64,000 bases of DNA from Rhodopirellula bahusiensis (GCF_002727185.1 NZ_NIZW01000001.1:620001-684000); one strand, 5' to 3'; numbered from the stretch's first letter, positions 29,816 to 40,289 are shown. Numbers and translations are program-made. Notes: generated from the letters alone by a model not told the origin.

Positions 29816-31456
29816 TCAGTTCGCTGTGAACACCAACACACGTGGCTCACCCGATGCGTCACTCTTGGCATGGGCGGTCTCTTTGTTTTCGAGCGTCCCC
29901 TCTGCCATGACCTTTCCGGTTTTCGGATCATAAACCCGGTACGATCGCGGAACGTCCTTGCAGAGAATCGCCGAGTTCCCGCCCTCAGGCAAATACAACA
30001 CGAACAGTTTCCCTGGCACCAACAGACCACGTCGTCCATAAGTGCAGTCCCAATTCGGCTCCATGTTGGCAAGCGGCAAACCCTCCAAGATTTTCGCTGC
30101 GATGCCGGGATACTTGGAACCTTCAAAGTCGAGTGCTTCACGCCACCCTGCCCCCGGTGCGGTGCACCAATCGGCATGACCGGGCTCGTTGGCATCGAGC
30201 CGCCATTGCCACAGACTGCCGGCTCCGTAGACCACCCCCATCGTGCCGCCGGCGGTCAAATTGCACCACGCTTCGTGGCCCTGCCACCAACCGGCTCCTT
30301 TGCCGGTACGACCAATGTTTTCATAAGTGGGTTCGCCATTGGCGACCGCTTTGACAGGACGATTCCGCCACATGTCAGCGACACGTTCAGCAATATGTTC
30401 GCCGCTGTGGCCCGTTTGGCACCATTGGAAATCAAGCCACGCTTTGTCTTGATGGGTGCGATTCTTTGCATGGGGCGAATAATGAATTCCGGTTGGCTGT
30501 TGATAGGCGTCCCACTTCTCGATTTCCGTTCCCGCAGTATCAAGTTGCTCGACGATGGAGGCTTTCTCGGCGGGACCGTCTCCTCCCACCAACCAAATCG
30601 CGGGGCGGGCACCGTAGCGAGCGACGAGGTAACGGCAATACCGAGCGTAGTCTTCCGCACTGACCACGTTGCCTGCCGTGCCTCCGCCTTTCCATCCGTA
30701 CCCATGGAACACAGGTTGATAAACCGGTGCGATCCCATGGGATGTCAACACATCCACCAACTTGTCAAACGTCTGAAAGTAGTCCGGGTTCAGCTTTTGT
30801 AGCGACCCGTTCGGTAGGTCTTCAAATCCAACCTCGAAACCTTCCGCTTCGGTGCGAGAACGCGGCCCTTTGGTCTTCAGGTCCGGTTGCACCGTCATCA
30901 ACAACGCCGCGTTGTACCCTTTGTCCCGCCGATCCTTCGCATACGTTTTCACTTGATCGACGGTCGCTCGCCAAGGCAGTGCCCAAGCCGTGTCAGCACA
31001 CAGCAGTCTCGCTGTTCCGTCCGCATGAATCAGGTTTCGGCCGCCTTTGGGAATGCTCCAAAAACCATGCTGCGTGAACGCGGTGGGCGTTTTGGTATTG
31101 GACGCGACCGATTGGAACGAACCGGTCTTCCCGTTCAGCCCTGGGTCTCCGTCTCGATCAGACGATTGCCAACGCCAATTGCCGGATGAAAGCGGTGATG
31201 CAAATCGGACGCGGAATGCTTTGCCACCATCCCAAAACATCTGGCGCCGGATCGTGATTCCATCGTCGTGAGTGAAGTCCACCCACGCCTCCACATCCGT
31301 GTAAGGATTGAGAGCGTCCTGCTCTGCTGCGAAGTCGAGTTCCACCTCATGCCACTGCTGACATTCAGCAATCGCTTCAGCCGCTCCGGCATCGATCGCA
31401 CCAAGGCATGCAGCACAATAGAGCAGACCGGACGAGAGAATCAGTTTGTTCGTCAT
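29816..31456 (-). CDS. Secreted DUF5060/DUF4038 apiosidase-like glycoside hydrolase
   Basis: A 546-residue exported protein with a signal peptide (MTNKLILSSGLLYCAACLGAIDAGAAEA). Residues about 30-115 form a DUF5060 beta-sandwich (WHEVELDFAAE, PYTDVEAWVDFTHDDG, FRVRFASPLSSGNWRW). The central (alpha/beta)8-like domain resembles apiosidase/DUF4038 enzymes, with FWSIPKGGRNLIHADGT, LLCADTAWALPWRATVDQV, IWLVGGDGP and VANGEPTYENIG supplying likely acid residues. The C-terminal 80 residues form another sandwich (LFVLYLPEGGN, YRVYDPKTGKVM). It probably trims plant or algal polysaccharide side chains. No regulator is adjacent. Confidence 0.85.
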   Translation of the reverse strand: MTNKLILSSGLLYCAACLGAIDAGAAEAIAECQQWHEVELDFAAEQDALNPYTDVEAWVDFTHDDGITIRRQMFWDGGKAFRVRFASPLSSGNWRWQSSDRDGDPGLNGKTGSFQSVASNTKTPTAFTQHGFWSIPKGGRNLIHADGTARLLCADTAWALPWRATVDQVKTYAKDRRDKGYNAALLMTVQPDLKTKGPRSRTEAEGFEVGFEDLPNGSLQKLNPDYFQTFDKLVDVLTSHGIAPVYQPVFHGYGWKGGGTAGNVVSAEDYARYCRYLVARYGARPAIWLVGGDGPAEKASIVEQLDTAGTEIEKWDAYQQPTGIHYSPHAKNRTHQDKAWLDFQWCQTGHSGEHIAERVADMWRNRPVKAVANGEPTYENIGRTGKGAGWWQGHEAWCNLTAGGTMGVVYGAGSLWQWRLDANEPGHADWCTAPGAGWREALDFEGSKYPGIAAKILEGLPLANMEPNWDCTYGRRGLLVPGKLFVLYLPEGGNSAILCKDVPRSYRVYDPKTGKVMAEGTLENKETAHAKSDASGEPRVLVFTAN

Positions 31457-31693
31457 GCAATTTCTCTGTGGGGTTCAGCCGAGAAAAGTCGGCCCAAGTC
31501 ATCGAACACAGCACCAAAAGGTAGCCTATCACAACCACCAGTATTCATACTTCGCACTCGCGGGCATTGTACCCACATTCGATGCTCAGGACCGATTACC
31601 TTCGCCATAGCCTTGGTCATCAATAAGGCAAAAAACGTCTCTCAGTAGCACGTTGAAAAATCGCACGGATCGGTCTTCTTCGAAGGTTTGGAA

Positions 31694-34600
31694 ATGAAAG
31701 GCGAGCGTCTATCGCTACACCAAGAATACCACCTGCCTCGCCCGCAGCACGGACGACGGTGTTATCCAAATTGGCCTAGCAGTGTCAGATGGGTTGGATG
31801 GAAGACCATCACGCTGTGGATGGTTCTTGTTCCGATGATTGGCTGCAATTCAAAACCGGCGACTGATCAAGCGGAAGTGAAACCGCCGCGAGTGACAGAC
31901 ACGATCGAACCAGATCAGACGTCGGGAACATCGGACTCAACCACGAGACTGAAACCAAAACAGGTTGCCGAACCGGCCCCGGAATCCTTTCAAGTCGACC
32001 GAGTCCAGGCTTTGATTCAGGCAGGTGATTTCGAAGCCGCCGGAAAGGTCTTGCATCAGCATTTGGTCGCCAATCCAAACGATCCGGTCGCATTGTTCAC
32101 GTTGGCTCAATTGCATGCGGCGTCAGACGATCTCGAAACAGCCATCAAGACGCTAAGGCATCCTGCGATCGAAGAATCCGACGCTGCCCTGCCCGCTCTT
32201 GGCACAACGGCCGATTGGCTGGTTCAACTCGGGCGTTCCGAAGAAGCCGCAGACTGCTACCGACGAATGCTGCAAGTCGCTCCGGATGCGGTGATGATCC
32301 ACCGACGCCTAGCGAGCCTGATGATTCGAACGGGCCGTACGCCACTCGCTCAGGCCTCGCTACGACAGCTTTGCCGCAGCGGCAACATTCAGCTACCAGA
32401 ACTCGCAGCTTTGATCTCGATATCCCAGGCCGACAGCGATCGACCAATTGGCCCGGTTGCCGAAGCACGTCGCTTAGCAAAACAACACGACTATCAAGGA
32501 GCTGTTGATCGACTGGCCGCACGTTCAGAAACGGAATACCAAACACCTGACGTCAGTGCGTTTCAAACTCGAATGCTGGCCGAAACACAACAAGACAAAA
32601 TGGTTGCAAAGCGACTCGTCCAGGGTCGCGTCGAACAAAAAGCCTATTCGGACTACTGGGCCGCACTGGGGATTCATTCGCTTCGGCGAAAGGATGTGGA
32701 GACCGCCATCACAGCGTTTTCGAACGCCATCGCGATCGACCCAACCGATGCCAGTTCGCTCCAACGTCTCAGCCAAGCCTATCGAACATCGGGCGATGTC
32801 GAGTCAGCCGACCGATTGCACAAACAATTCCGGCGTGTCCTCAAAACAATCCGACTGAGCAATCAAATTGCGGCGTCACCTTCGGAGGCCACCGCCATCG
32901 AAGACCTCGCGGACGCACTTGATTCACTCGACCGGCGTTTGGAAGCAGTATTGTGGCGAACCATCGCGGCAAGCCACCAACCCGACGCGGGTGACAACAT
33001 ACAAACCCTGCAGACCCAATTTGCTCGCCTTGCTGAATCAGACGACGCATTTCCGTTCACTCCTTTGCCTGAAACATTGCAAGTTCCCACGTCGATCGCA
33101 ACTGAAGAGCCAGACAACGTCTCCAAGCGGCATCGGTGGATGGCCTCTCGGCAATCGGGCGTTTGGCCGGCACCTCCTACAACCGCGTCATGGCGAAACG
33201 TCGCCGCGGACGTCGGGTTGGATCACCAGTTTCGAGTTGCCAAGACGCCGCAATCCAAAGCATTCTCGATCTACCAATCGCTCGGTGGTGGTGTAGCGGC
33301 GATCGACTACGACTTGGATGGTCGCTGCGACCTCTATTGTGCCCAAGGAGCTGCTGATCCACCAGAATTCCGGTCCGACGAGCCCAACCCGCTCTACCGG
33401 AACACCGGCGAGAAAGTGACGGACTTCAGTCACTTGGCCGGAACAGGCGAAACGACGTACACGGTTGGTGTCACTGCGGGCGACTGGAACCAAGACGGGT
33501 TCGACGACCTGGCGGTGAACCAGTTTGGGTCCATCGTCTTGTTAACCAATTGTGCCGATGGCACATTTCGACGCGACGTTTTGCTTTCAAAGCCAACGAC
33601 CTGGTTGCCGTCATCGATTGCCATTTCCGATGTCAACGCAGACGGACTGCAAGACCTGATCGCACTGGCCTACGCTGACAGCGAAGGGATCTGGAAGAAA
33701 CCACCGGTCAATGAAGAAGGTCGGCCGACATATCTAATCGGGCCGGCGAGTTTCTCTGGTGCGGCCAACCTAGCGTTGCTCGGAACTTCGACTGGCTGGG
33801 AGACTGATTTCGAAGAAATCCGTACACCGGAGGCACCAGTCGCGGACACTTCGCTGGGCCTCATCATCGGCTTGAATTTGAAGAACCGACATTCCGAGCC
33901 AAACGATATTGAAAACCAAGTCAACTCGATCTTCATCGGGAATGACCAACAAAATGATCGCTTGTGGACTCATTCCAATCTCACCGCAAACGCGTGGACA
34001 GAAACGGCCATGGTCCATGGATGCGCTTTTGGCAGCTTCGGCAATCCATCCGCTTCGATGGGAATCGCAGCAGCTGACTTCAACCAGGACGGACACGATG
34101 ACTTGCACATCACCAATTTCCAGGACGAACCAGCTTCCCTGTTCTATGGCTGTCGCTCAGGCTTCCGTGACCATTCCATAGGAAGTGGTCTTCACCGGCA
34201 TAGCTTCAGTGTATTGGGATTCGGCACCGCAGCATTGGATTTCGATCTCAACGGCCTTCCCGATTTGATGGTCACCAATGGATACATCGACGACCCAGCC
34301 GAGCAGGATCAGCCGTACGAGCAGCCGATGCAGTTGCTGGTTCGACAAGACAAGAAATACCGTCTTCAAACAGTGATGGACCCGAGTGGATACTGGGCGA
34401 AACCGCATGTGGGTCGAGCGATGGCGCGGTTGGATTTCGATGGCGATGGCCGAGACGACGTCGCCATCACGAACCTGACTGAAACATCAGCGATTCTGGT
34501 CAATCAGACCGACACCCTCCATCACTGGATCCGCCTTGCTCTTGTGGGCAAAGACTCTCCGCGGAATGCCATCGGTGCAGCGATCACCGTCGTGGCGGGC

Positions 34601-34816
34601 GAACGCACTTTTTCGCACCGGGTGACAGCTGGTGACGGCTTCTTGTGCCGCGACCAGCCGGCAATGACCATCGGATTAGGCAATCACTCAGAAGATGTTT
34701 CAATCGAGGTTCGGTGGCCAAATGGACACACTCAACGTTGGGACGATGTCTCGATCGACTCCGCTTGGCTTCTGACCGAATCCGATTCTCTGCCCTTTCA
34801 AATGCCACCCTTTTGA
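31694..34816 (+). CDS. TPR lipoprotein with FG-GAP/VCBS repeats and ASPIC/UnbV domain
   Basis: A 1040-residue predicted lipoprotein. A hydrophobic segment ends in a lipobox VPMIGC with C51, preceded by an unusually long 40-residue N region, so the true start may differ. Residues about 90-410 hold TPR helices (ALFTLAQLHAASDDLETAIKTL; SDYWAALGIHSLRRKDVETA). Residues about 500-920 carry FG-GAP/VCBS calcium-loop repeats (AIDYDLDGRCDLY, GDWNQDGFDDLAV, DFNQDGHDDLHI, DFDGDGRDDVAI). The C terminus is an ASPIC/UnbV domain (IGAAITVVAGERTFSH, VEVRWPNG-like end). This CRTAC-type layout is common in planctomycetes and suggests an outer-surface role. It converges with the next gene, overlapping it by 19 bases. 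Confidence 0.85.
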   Translation: MKGERLSLHQEYHLPRPQHGRRCYPNWPSSVRWVGWKTITLWMVLVPMIGCNSKPATDQAEVKPPRVTDTIEPDQTSGTSDSTTRLKPKQVAEPAPESFQVDRVQALIQAGDFEAAGKVLHQHLVANPNDPVALFTLAQLHAASDDLETAIKTLRHPAIEESDAALPALGTTADWLVQLGRSEEAADCYRRMLQVAPDAVMIHRRLASLMIRTGRTPLAQASLRQLCRSGNIQLPELAALISISQADSDRPIGPVAEARRLAKQHDYQGAVDRLAARSETEYQTPDVSAFQTRMLAETQQDKMVAKRLVQGRVEQKAYSDYWAALGIHSLRRKDVETAITAFSNAIAIDPTDASSLQRLSQAYRTSGDVESADRLHKQFRRVLKTIRLSNQIAASPSEATAIEDLADALDSLDRRLEAVLWRTIAASHQPDAGDNIQTLQTQFARLAESDDAFPFTPLPETLQVPTSIATEEPDNVSKRHRWMASRQSGVWPAPPTTASWRNVAADVGLDHQFRVAKTPQSKAFSIYQSLGGGVAAIDYDLDGRCDLYCAQGAADPPEFRSDEPNPLYRNTGEKVTDFSHLAGTGETTYTVGVTAGDWNQDGFDDLAVNQFGSIVLLTNCADGTFRRDVLLSKPTTWLPSSIAISDVNADGLQDLIALAYADSEGIWKKPPVNEEGRPTYLIGPASFSGAANLALLGTSTGWETDFEEIRTPEAPVADTSLGLIIGLNLKNRHSEPNDIENQVNSIFIGNDQQNDRLWTHSNLTANAWTETAMVHGCAFGSFGNPSASMGIAAADFNQDGHDDLHITNFQDEPASLFYGCRSGFRDHSIGSGLHRHSFSVLGFGTAALDFDLNGLPDLMVTNGYIDDPAEQDQPYEQPMQLLVRQDKKYRLQTVMDPSGYWAKPHVGRAMARLDFDGDGRDDVAITNLTETSAILVNQTDTLHHWIRLALVGKDSPRNAIGAAITVVAGERTFSHRVTAGDGFLCRDQPAMTIGLGNHSEDVSIEVRWPNGHTQRWDDVSIDSAWLLTESDSLPFQMPPF

Positions 34817-35736
34817 AGGCTCATCTTCATCGTGATGTCAGTCTTCATCTTCTGGGCCTGACCCGCGACATCAATTGACATGTTGGCAGCGGTTCCGATC
34901 TTCACTTCTGAACTCAGCGGGAAAATCGCATTCTCTTTAATGATTGATTTGCCTGATCCGTTCGACTCAAGCGAATCCAACCTGAGCTTCGTGCCGGGTG
35001 GCAGCATCGGGTTTTCGATGTCTTGCGGGTCGGCTTGTTGCTCCAACTTCACTGACATCTGAAAACCGTCGTCGGTCATGTTCGTGATCGTGTGTGTCGA
35101 TGTTTGATCGAGCTTCATGCCATTGGCAACGATGCTTTGGCTGACCTTCCATACCGCTCCCATTCCAATTGCTTCTTCCGGAACAGGAGAACTCAAGCGG
35201 TTCATCGCGTCCTTCATTCCCGCAAGCATCTGTTTGAGCTGCGGGGAAAGATCATCGGGCACTTCATACTCGCCGCTCTTTGTCAGACCTCGGTTCGTAA
35301 CGACGCCTCGCCCAATCGAACCGATCATCGGCTTCAACATCGTTTCGATCGTTGCCTTCAATGGCGACGGGTTGTTCGGATCATCGATCACTTTCATGTC
35401 GGTGTATTTGAATTCGAAGGACACGTCGCCCTCCGATGAAACGTCCGTGACTTTGATCTCCAGCGTCAATTTCTGCGGCGGCATTGGCTGGGATGGCATT
35501 GCGACACCACCCAAGGACACTTGCTGTTGCATTTCCATGATCATCTCGGACGTTTGAACCGTCCCGACCTCGGGTGAAAACCGGACAAGACGTCGTGGCT
35601 CGTTCCCGGCGCGTACCAGCTCGACATCGATTCCCAAACCATCGGCGGCATCCTCGGAATTCGCCAGCGGCGAAAAGATGGAAAGGGTAAAACAAAAAAA
35701 GAAGCACTGCATGAATCTGGTTGACGAACCCATCAT
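34798..35736 (-). CDS. Secreted hypothetical protein (DUF6263-like)
   Basis: A 312-residue protein with a signal peptide (FMQCFFFCFTLSIFSPLANSED) and a beta-rich body. Segments such as LVRFSPEVGTVQTSEMIMEMQQQ, LTLEIKVTDVSSEGDVSFEFKYTDM and a mirrored second half (GMKLDQTSTHTITNMTDDGFQMSVKLEQ) suggest two related lipid- or ligand-binding lobes. It resembles DUF6263-type planctomycete proteins, but I cannot confirm this. ATG at 35736 or the adjacent ATG at 35733 can serve as start. Its 3' end overlaps the preceding convergent gene by 19 bases. Confidence 0.7.
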   Translation of the reverse strand: MMGSSTRFMQCFFFCFTLSIFSPLANSEDAADGLGIDVELVRAGNEPRRLVRFSPEVGTVQTSEMIMEMQQQVSLGGVAMPSQPMPPQKLTLEIKVTDVSSEGDVSFEFKYTDMKVIDDPNNPSPLKATIETMLKPMIGSIGRGVVTNRGLTKSGEYEVPDDLSPQLKQMLAGMKDAMNRLSSPVPEEAIGMGAVWKVSQSIVANGMKLDQTSTHTITNMTDDGFQMSVKLEQQADPQDIENPMLPPGTKLRLDSLESNGSGKSIIKENAIFPLSSEVKIGTAANMSIDVAGQAQKMKTDITMKMSLQKGGI

Positions 35737-35930
35737 TTGTCTCGCAAGTGATTGTGAAGCGACTGCATGACGGCATTCGCCATGTCCAATTCGAATATAT
35801 CAGGAGCGGTGGGTCGGTACTGTCAGGCGGTTGCGATAAGCTTTCACTTCTCTATTTGATTTGGACGGTCACGCGACTGTTCTTTCTCTTTCCGTTCGGC
35901 GGGTAATCCGGTGTGCTGGTCTGATTGTTG

Positions 35931-37379
35931 ATGGTGGTTGATTTTCATAGCGGGACCCTGCGACTACGCGGCTGGCAGGACGTCGGGTGGTCGCAAGCGT
36001 CGGTTGCCGAGCGAATGAGTGGAATTCCTCTCGTCTTCGATGATCGCGACGATTGCTTTCGTTGTGATGCAATGTGGGCCGGAAAATTGCAGGCTCGCTT
36101 GAGAAACTTGGAATCCGATTGCTCCAAGATCGACTCGGTGTCGACATGGGAATGGCTGGCTGGACCGGATCCAACATGGCAGCCAAGTTTTCGCGATCAA
36201 CGCGACATTCGGTTGCGTCCGGACCAGGAACAAGCGGTCAGCGATTTCGAGGCCGGTGGACGCTGTGGTCTGCTGGTCATGCCCACCGGCACCGGCAAAA
36301 CCGTCGTCGCGATGGAATGTATTCTTCGTGCCCAGTGCAGCGTCTTAGTCGTCGTTCCGGTGCGTGACTTGATGTACCAATGGCACGAAAAAATCCGTGA
36401 GGCAACCGGCGTCGACGCGGGCTTGATAGGCGACGGAGTGCATCGAGTATCACCGATCAGCATTGCCACGTATGACTCGGCGGCAATTCACATGCCTCGA
36501 ATTGGTGACCGTTTTCAGATGCTGGTCTTTGACGAAGTGCATCATCTCTCGGGCGTTTGGCGAGGCGACGCAGCGAGAATGTCGACCGCGAACTTTCGCA
36601 TGGGATTGACTGCGACGCTGCCATCCGACGAGACTCGCTTGCAAGCGTTGCACACGCTCGTTGGCCCGACGCTGCATCAACAAACGATTGGGCAAGCCAA
36701 AGGAAAAACGTTAGCGGAATACCGCGTTCACCGAATCGCCGTCTCGCTGAGTGAGTCGGAACAGAATGCTTACCGAGGACTATCGGAGACGGTGCGGGAG
36801 TTCGTCGCATCTCAACGCGATCTGGATCCGACATTCCGCTGGGAAGACATTCACAAACTATCAGCCGCGGTGGACACCGAACCGGAACGTGCCGCCGCGG
36901 CGCAAAATGCGATGCGTGCCTACCGTGCCAAGCAAAAAATCGAGGACCAAGCCGAAGCGAAGATGCGAACGCTCGAAGATCTGTTTCGGTTGCACAGTGG
37001 CCAGCCCGTGATCGTATTCACGGGAACAAACGTGATGGCCCGAGCGGTGTCGATGCGGTTCATGGTTCCGTGCTTGTTGTCACACTGCGCGAAGAAAGAG
37101 CGTCGCGAGGTGTTGCAGCGATTTGCCGATGGACGCTATCCGGTGCTGGTGGCCAACCGAGTGCTGGACGAGGGAGTTGACCTCCCCGAAGTGAAAACCG
37201 CCATCGTGCTGGGAGGGTTATCGAGTCAGCGTCAGGCAATTCAGCGACTGGGACGTGTGCTCCGAAAGGGTTCGCGAAATGAACAAGCGGTGCTGTATGA
37301 GATCGTGGCGGATGGGACCAACGAAGTGAACCGCAGCCGAACACGACGACGCAATGATGCCTACCGGAAGACACCCTGA
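35931..37379 (+). CDS. XPB-like superfamily II DNA helicase
   Basis: A 482-residue ATP-dependent helicase of the XPB/Rad25 type. After an N-terminal damage-recognition-like region come Walker A MPTGTGKT (117-124), the DEVH box (201-204), LTATL (226-230), VLVANRVLDEGVDLPEV and QAIQRLGRVLRKGS (motif VI). In archaea XPB unwinds DNA for repair together with Bax1. Here the stop overlaps the start of a Bax1-like nuclease gene by one base (TGATG), so the pair is probably co-translated. ATG at 35931 is preferred over TTG at 35925. About 190 bases upstream hold no other gene. Confidence 0.9.
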   Translation: MVVDFHSGTLRLRGWQDVGWSQASVAERMSGIPLVFDDRDDCFRCDAMWAGKLQARLRNLESDCSKIDSVSTWEWLAGPDPTWQPSFRDQRDIRLRPDQEQAVSDFEAGGRCGLLVMPTGTGKTVVAMECILRAQCSVLVVVPVRDLMYQWHEKIREATGVDAGLIGDGVHRVSPISIATYDSAAIHMPRIGDRFQMLVFDEVHHLSGVWRGDAARMSTANFRMGLTATLPSDETRLQALHTLVGPTLHQQTIGQAKGKTLAEYRVHRIAVSLSESEQNAYRGLSETVREFVASQRDLDPTFRWEDIHKLSAAVDTEPERAAAAQNAMRAYRAKQKIEDQAEAKMRTLEDLFRLHSGQPVIVFTGTNVMARAVSMRFMVPCLLSHCAKKERREVLQRFADGRYPVLVANRVLDEGVDLPEVKTAIVLGGLSSQRQAIQRLGRVLRKGSRNEQAVLYEIVADGTNEVNRSRTRRRNDAYRKTP

Positions 37380-38665
37380 TGCTGCGCAGCGAACATTCGA
37401 TCGTTCAGCTCAACTTTGACAACCGATCCTTGAAACCGGATCGGCTGCAGAGGGTTCGTGACGCTGCGTACTTGGAAGCGGTCGACGCTTGTTTGAAACT
37501 CTATCGAACAGGCGTCGGCGAGATCCGACAAGACTTGCACCGAGGTGTCGCGGAAGTCCTCGCGAACATCCCCGGTTGTCCGCCCAAACGCATTGCCGCT
37601 TTTTGCAAACTGCTGGATGACTTCAGTGAATACGATCGGGATGGGCAATCCGCCAGCCGATTGCGTCAGCGTGTTTTCGAAGCTGCCGCGCCGCTTCATC
37701 CAATCGTGACGGTTCGCGAGGGAATCTTTGAGCACGATCTGTCTACGGCTCGACAAAAGGTCTGCGAGTCCCTGGGGATGACGTGGGAGGATATCGAGTC
37801 CAAGATGTTTTCGGATGTGATCGAGTTACAACACTTGCATACGTTTGACAACGACATATCTGCTGGAGAGGTGCTTTCGGCCTACAACGTCGCGCAAACG
37901 CAGGCGGCTTTGTACCGAGCGACCTCGATTCGAATCGATGCTGGCTCGGACTTCAAAGCGATTGCTAGGCACGCGAAACTCGCCCAATTGATGCATCGCA
38001 TCGAACGCATTGAAACGATGAGGAACGGGAAAGCCCGTCGCGGCCTTCGGTTTGACCTCGACGGGCCGGGCTCCTCGCTACGTGAAACGACTCGCTATGG
38101 AATTGGGTTCGCAAAGTTGCTGCCCAAGCTGCTGACGTGCCAGGACTGGCGATTGACGGCACGTGTGCTCGGCCCCAAAAACCAAGCGTTTCGATTGTCC
38201 CTGTCACCGAAAGACGGCCTCCGTTCTCCTCTCAAGCCGGAGGAAGATTTCGATTCTGAGTTTGAGCGTTCCGTGGATGACGCCTGGCATCGCAATCCCC
38301 CAGCTGGATGGCAACTGGAGCGAGAGACCGAATTGTTGGTCCGAGGCCAGAGCGTCTTCACACCCGACTTTGTGATCCGTCATGACGACGGTCGTGTCAT
38401 CCATTTGGAAGTGATCGGCTTTTGGACACCGGAGTACCTACAGGACAAAGCCGAGCGAATTTCGAATTGGGTGGAAAACGCCGCAGCCAAACCAAACAGC
38501 AATCAAAAGGAGAACCGCCGTTCTCATTGGCTGCTGATGTTTCCGAAGCAGCATTCCGCTGGAATGGCCGAACTTGCCGGTCAGTTGAAGCTTCCCTTTC
38601 TTCGATTCGACAAACGACAAGATCCATCCGAATGGATTGAAACGGCTATCGCGAAAGCTCCATGA
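37379..38665 (+). CDS. DUF790/Bax1-like PD-(D/E)xK nuclease
   Basis: A 428-residue protein of the DUF790 family, of which archaeal Bax1, an XPB-binding structure-specific nuclease, is the studied member. The N-terminal two thirds is helical and basic. The C-terminal region has a nuclease core, EFERSVDDAW (Glu at 294-296), TPDFVI with D330, and HLEVIGFWTPEYL with E344, which fits the family catalytic site. The pairing directly behind an XPB-like helicase supports a helicase-nuclease complex for nucleotide excision-type repair. Its start overlaps the helicase stop by one base. Function in bacteria is inferred. Confidence 0.85.
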   Translation: MLRSEHSIVQLNFDNRSLKPDRLQRVRDAAYLEAVDACLKLYRTGVGEIRQDLHRGVAEVLANIPGCPPKRIAAFCKLLDDFSEYDRDGQSASRLRQRVFEAAAPLHPIVTVREGIFEHDLSTARQKVCESLGMTWEDIESKMFSDVIELQHLHTFDNDISAGEVLSAYNVAQTQAALYRATSIRIDAGSDFKAIARHAKLAQLMHRIERIETMRNGKARRGLRFDLDGPGSSLRETTRYGIGFAKLLPKLLTCQDWRLTARVLGPKNQAFRLSLSPKDGLRSPLKPEEDFDSEFERSVDDAWHRNPPAGWQLERETELLVRGQSVFTPDFVIRHDDGRVIHLEVIGFWTPEYLQDKAERISNWVENAAAKPNSNQKENRRSHWLLMFPKQHSAGMAELAGQLKLPFLRFDKRQDPSEWIETAIAKAP

Positions 38666-39059
38666 CGCGATTTTGCCAACCGCCGAATTGACTGGACATC
38701 CTGGCAACGTTCAGGGACAGAAGCCTGTCATATAAGAGGTGGCAGCGTGGATGCACCCACACTGAAATGGCATGCAATCGAGTCGCTGATGTTTAGGGCT
38801 CACAGCGGCACTTTGATGTGATCGTCAGAACGATGCGGCACCCCCTCTTTCTTCAATGACGGTCGCATCACCACAAACGACATTCAGCGGTGAGCTGAAT
38901 CCAATTCTATTTTTGGCACTAGACATCTGCTACGTGCAATAAAGAATCGATTGGGTCAACCTTTGAAATCCTGCGATACCTATAACCACCCCCTTTCGTT
39001 TGGCTGGTGTTTGTTTTCGCTTCGCATGTTGTTCTTGCAATCGTCAGTTGGAGTCTTTG
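38666..39059. other. 394-base intergenic region, nothing recognised
   Basis: Between the Bax1-like gene and the DUF1559 gene I see no ORF with family features, no strong terminator and no RNA-gene signature. The right part presumably contains the DUF1559 promoter, but no -10/-35 pair stands out. Confidence 0.5.
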
Positions 39060-40289
39060 ATGGAACGTTTTCGCAATCGCAAACAAGGGTTTACCCTTGT
39101 TGAGCTTTTGGTGGTCATCGCGATCATCGGTGTCTTGGTCGGATTGCTGTTGCCGGCAGTTCAAGCTGCACGTGAGGCTGCACGCCGAATGAGTTGCAGC
39201 AACAACGTCAAGCAAATCGGCCTGGGGATCCACAACTACCACTCCGCCTATAACAAGTTGCCAGGCTATCGCACCGGCACCACAGATGGCGCCACTTGGC
39301 CCCCCGGATACAGCGACAACTGCAATCTTTATAACCTCAACCCTTTGGTTGGAATCTTACCGTTCCTTGAGCAACAAGCTCTTTGGGAACGAATCGCCAA
39401 CCCCAGCGTCGAAAACTCAAACGGGACCACCCGAGCGGCGACGGACCCATGGCCTGCGATGGGACCCACCGTCGATGGAAACGATCAATACCTTCCTTGG
39501 GTCACCGAGATTCAAACCTTCCGATGCCCCAGTGACCCAGGTGTTGGAGCACCGGCTTATGGACGCACCAACTACGCTGCCTGTTTGGGTGACAGCTATG
39601 GCCAACCCAATGGCGAATTTGTTTGGTGGCACACGGAAGATCGACTGGACAACCAAAGCTGGGTGGTGAATGGCCGCGCCGGTGATCGTGGAATGTTCTT
39701 TGCCCGTCGGCAAACTGCCTTTCGAGATTGTTTGGACGGCCTCGCCAACACCGTTATGTACGGCGAGATCACAACCGACTTGGGTGACAACGACAAACGA
39801 ACTCACGCTGCCGTTCATCAAATCAACGGCGCGTCGGCACTGGAACACAATCCTTTGTCATGTCGCGATGGCCTCGACCCTGAGCGACCTCAGTTCTGGG
39901 ACCAAGCCGTCAGCTTCACCACCTGGGGTGGCGAAGCACGCCTTCGCCGGGGTGCTCAATGGGCCAGTTCGTTTGACATCATGGGTGGCTTTCACACGGT
40001 CCTAGCGCCCAATAGCGAAATCTGTACTGATGCAGGTGCGGGGGACTGGGGCGGAGTCATGACTGCCCGTGGAAATTATGGAGCGTCGAGTCGCCACCAA
40101 GGCGGCGTCCACGTTCTGATGGGTGACGGAGCCGTGAAGTTTGTCACGGACTCGATTGAGGCCGGCAACAGCTCCGCCGGAAATGTCACACCAACCGCCA
40201 ACAATGCGGGATACCCGAGTCCTTATGGTCTCTGGGGTGCCCTGGGCACTCGGGCCAGCAAGGAAATCCCCGACATGTCGGACTTCTAA
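39060..40289 (+). CDS. DUF1559 prepilin-like secreted protein
   Basis: A 409-residue protein with a type IV pilin-like N terminus: a short basic leader, the cleavage region [19 protein letters not shown] and a hydrophobic helix, followed by [20 protein letters not shown], the hallmark of DUF1559. The C-terminal part includes [20 protein letters not shown], also typical of the family. These proteins are greatly expanded in planctomycetes; whether they form pilus-like structures is unknown. ATG at 39060 is chosen because it gives the canonical leader. The short lipoprotein 25 bases downstream probably belongs to the same transcript. Confidence 0.9.
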   Translation: MERFRNRKQGFTLVELLVVIAIIGVLVGLLLPAVQAAREAARRMSCSNNVKQIGLGIHNYHSAYNKLPGYRTGTTDGATWPPGYSDNCNLYNLNPLVGILPFLEQQALWERIANPSVENSNGTTRAATDPWPAMGPTVDGNDQYLPWVTEIQTFRCPSDPGVGAPAYGRTNYAACLGDSYGQPNGEFVWWHTEDRLDNQSWVVNGRAGDRGMFFARRQTAFRDCLDGLANTVMYGEITTDLGDNDKRTHAAVHQINGASALEHNPLSCRDGLDPERPQFWDQAVSFTTWGGEARLRRGAQWASSFDIMGGFHTVLAPNSEICTDAGAGDWGGVMTARGNYGASSRHQGGVHVLMGDGAVKFVTDSIEAGNSSAGNVTPTANNAGYPSPYGLWGALGTRASKEIPDMSDF

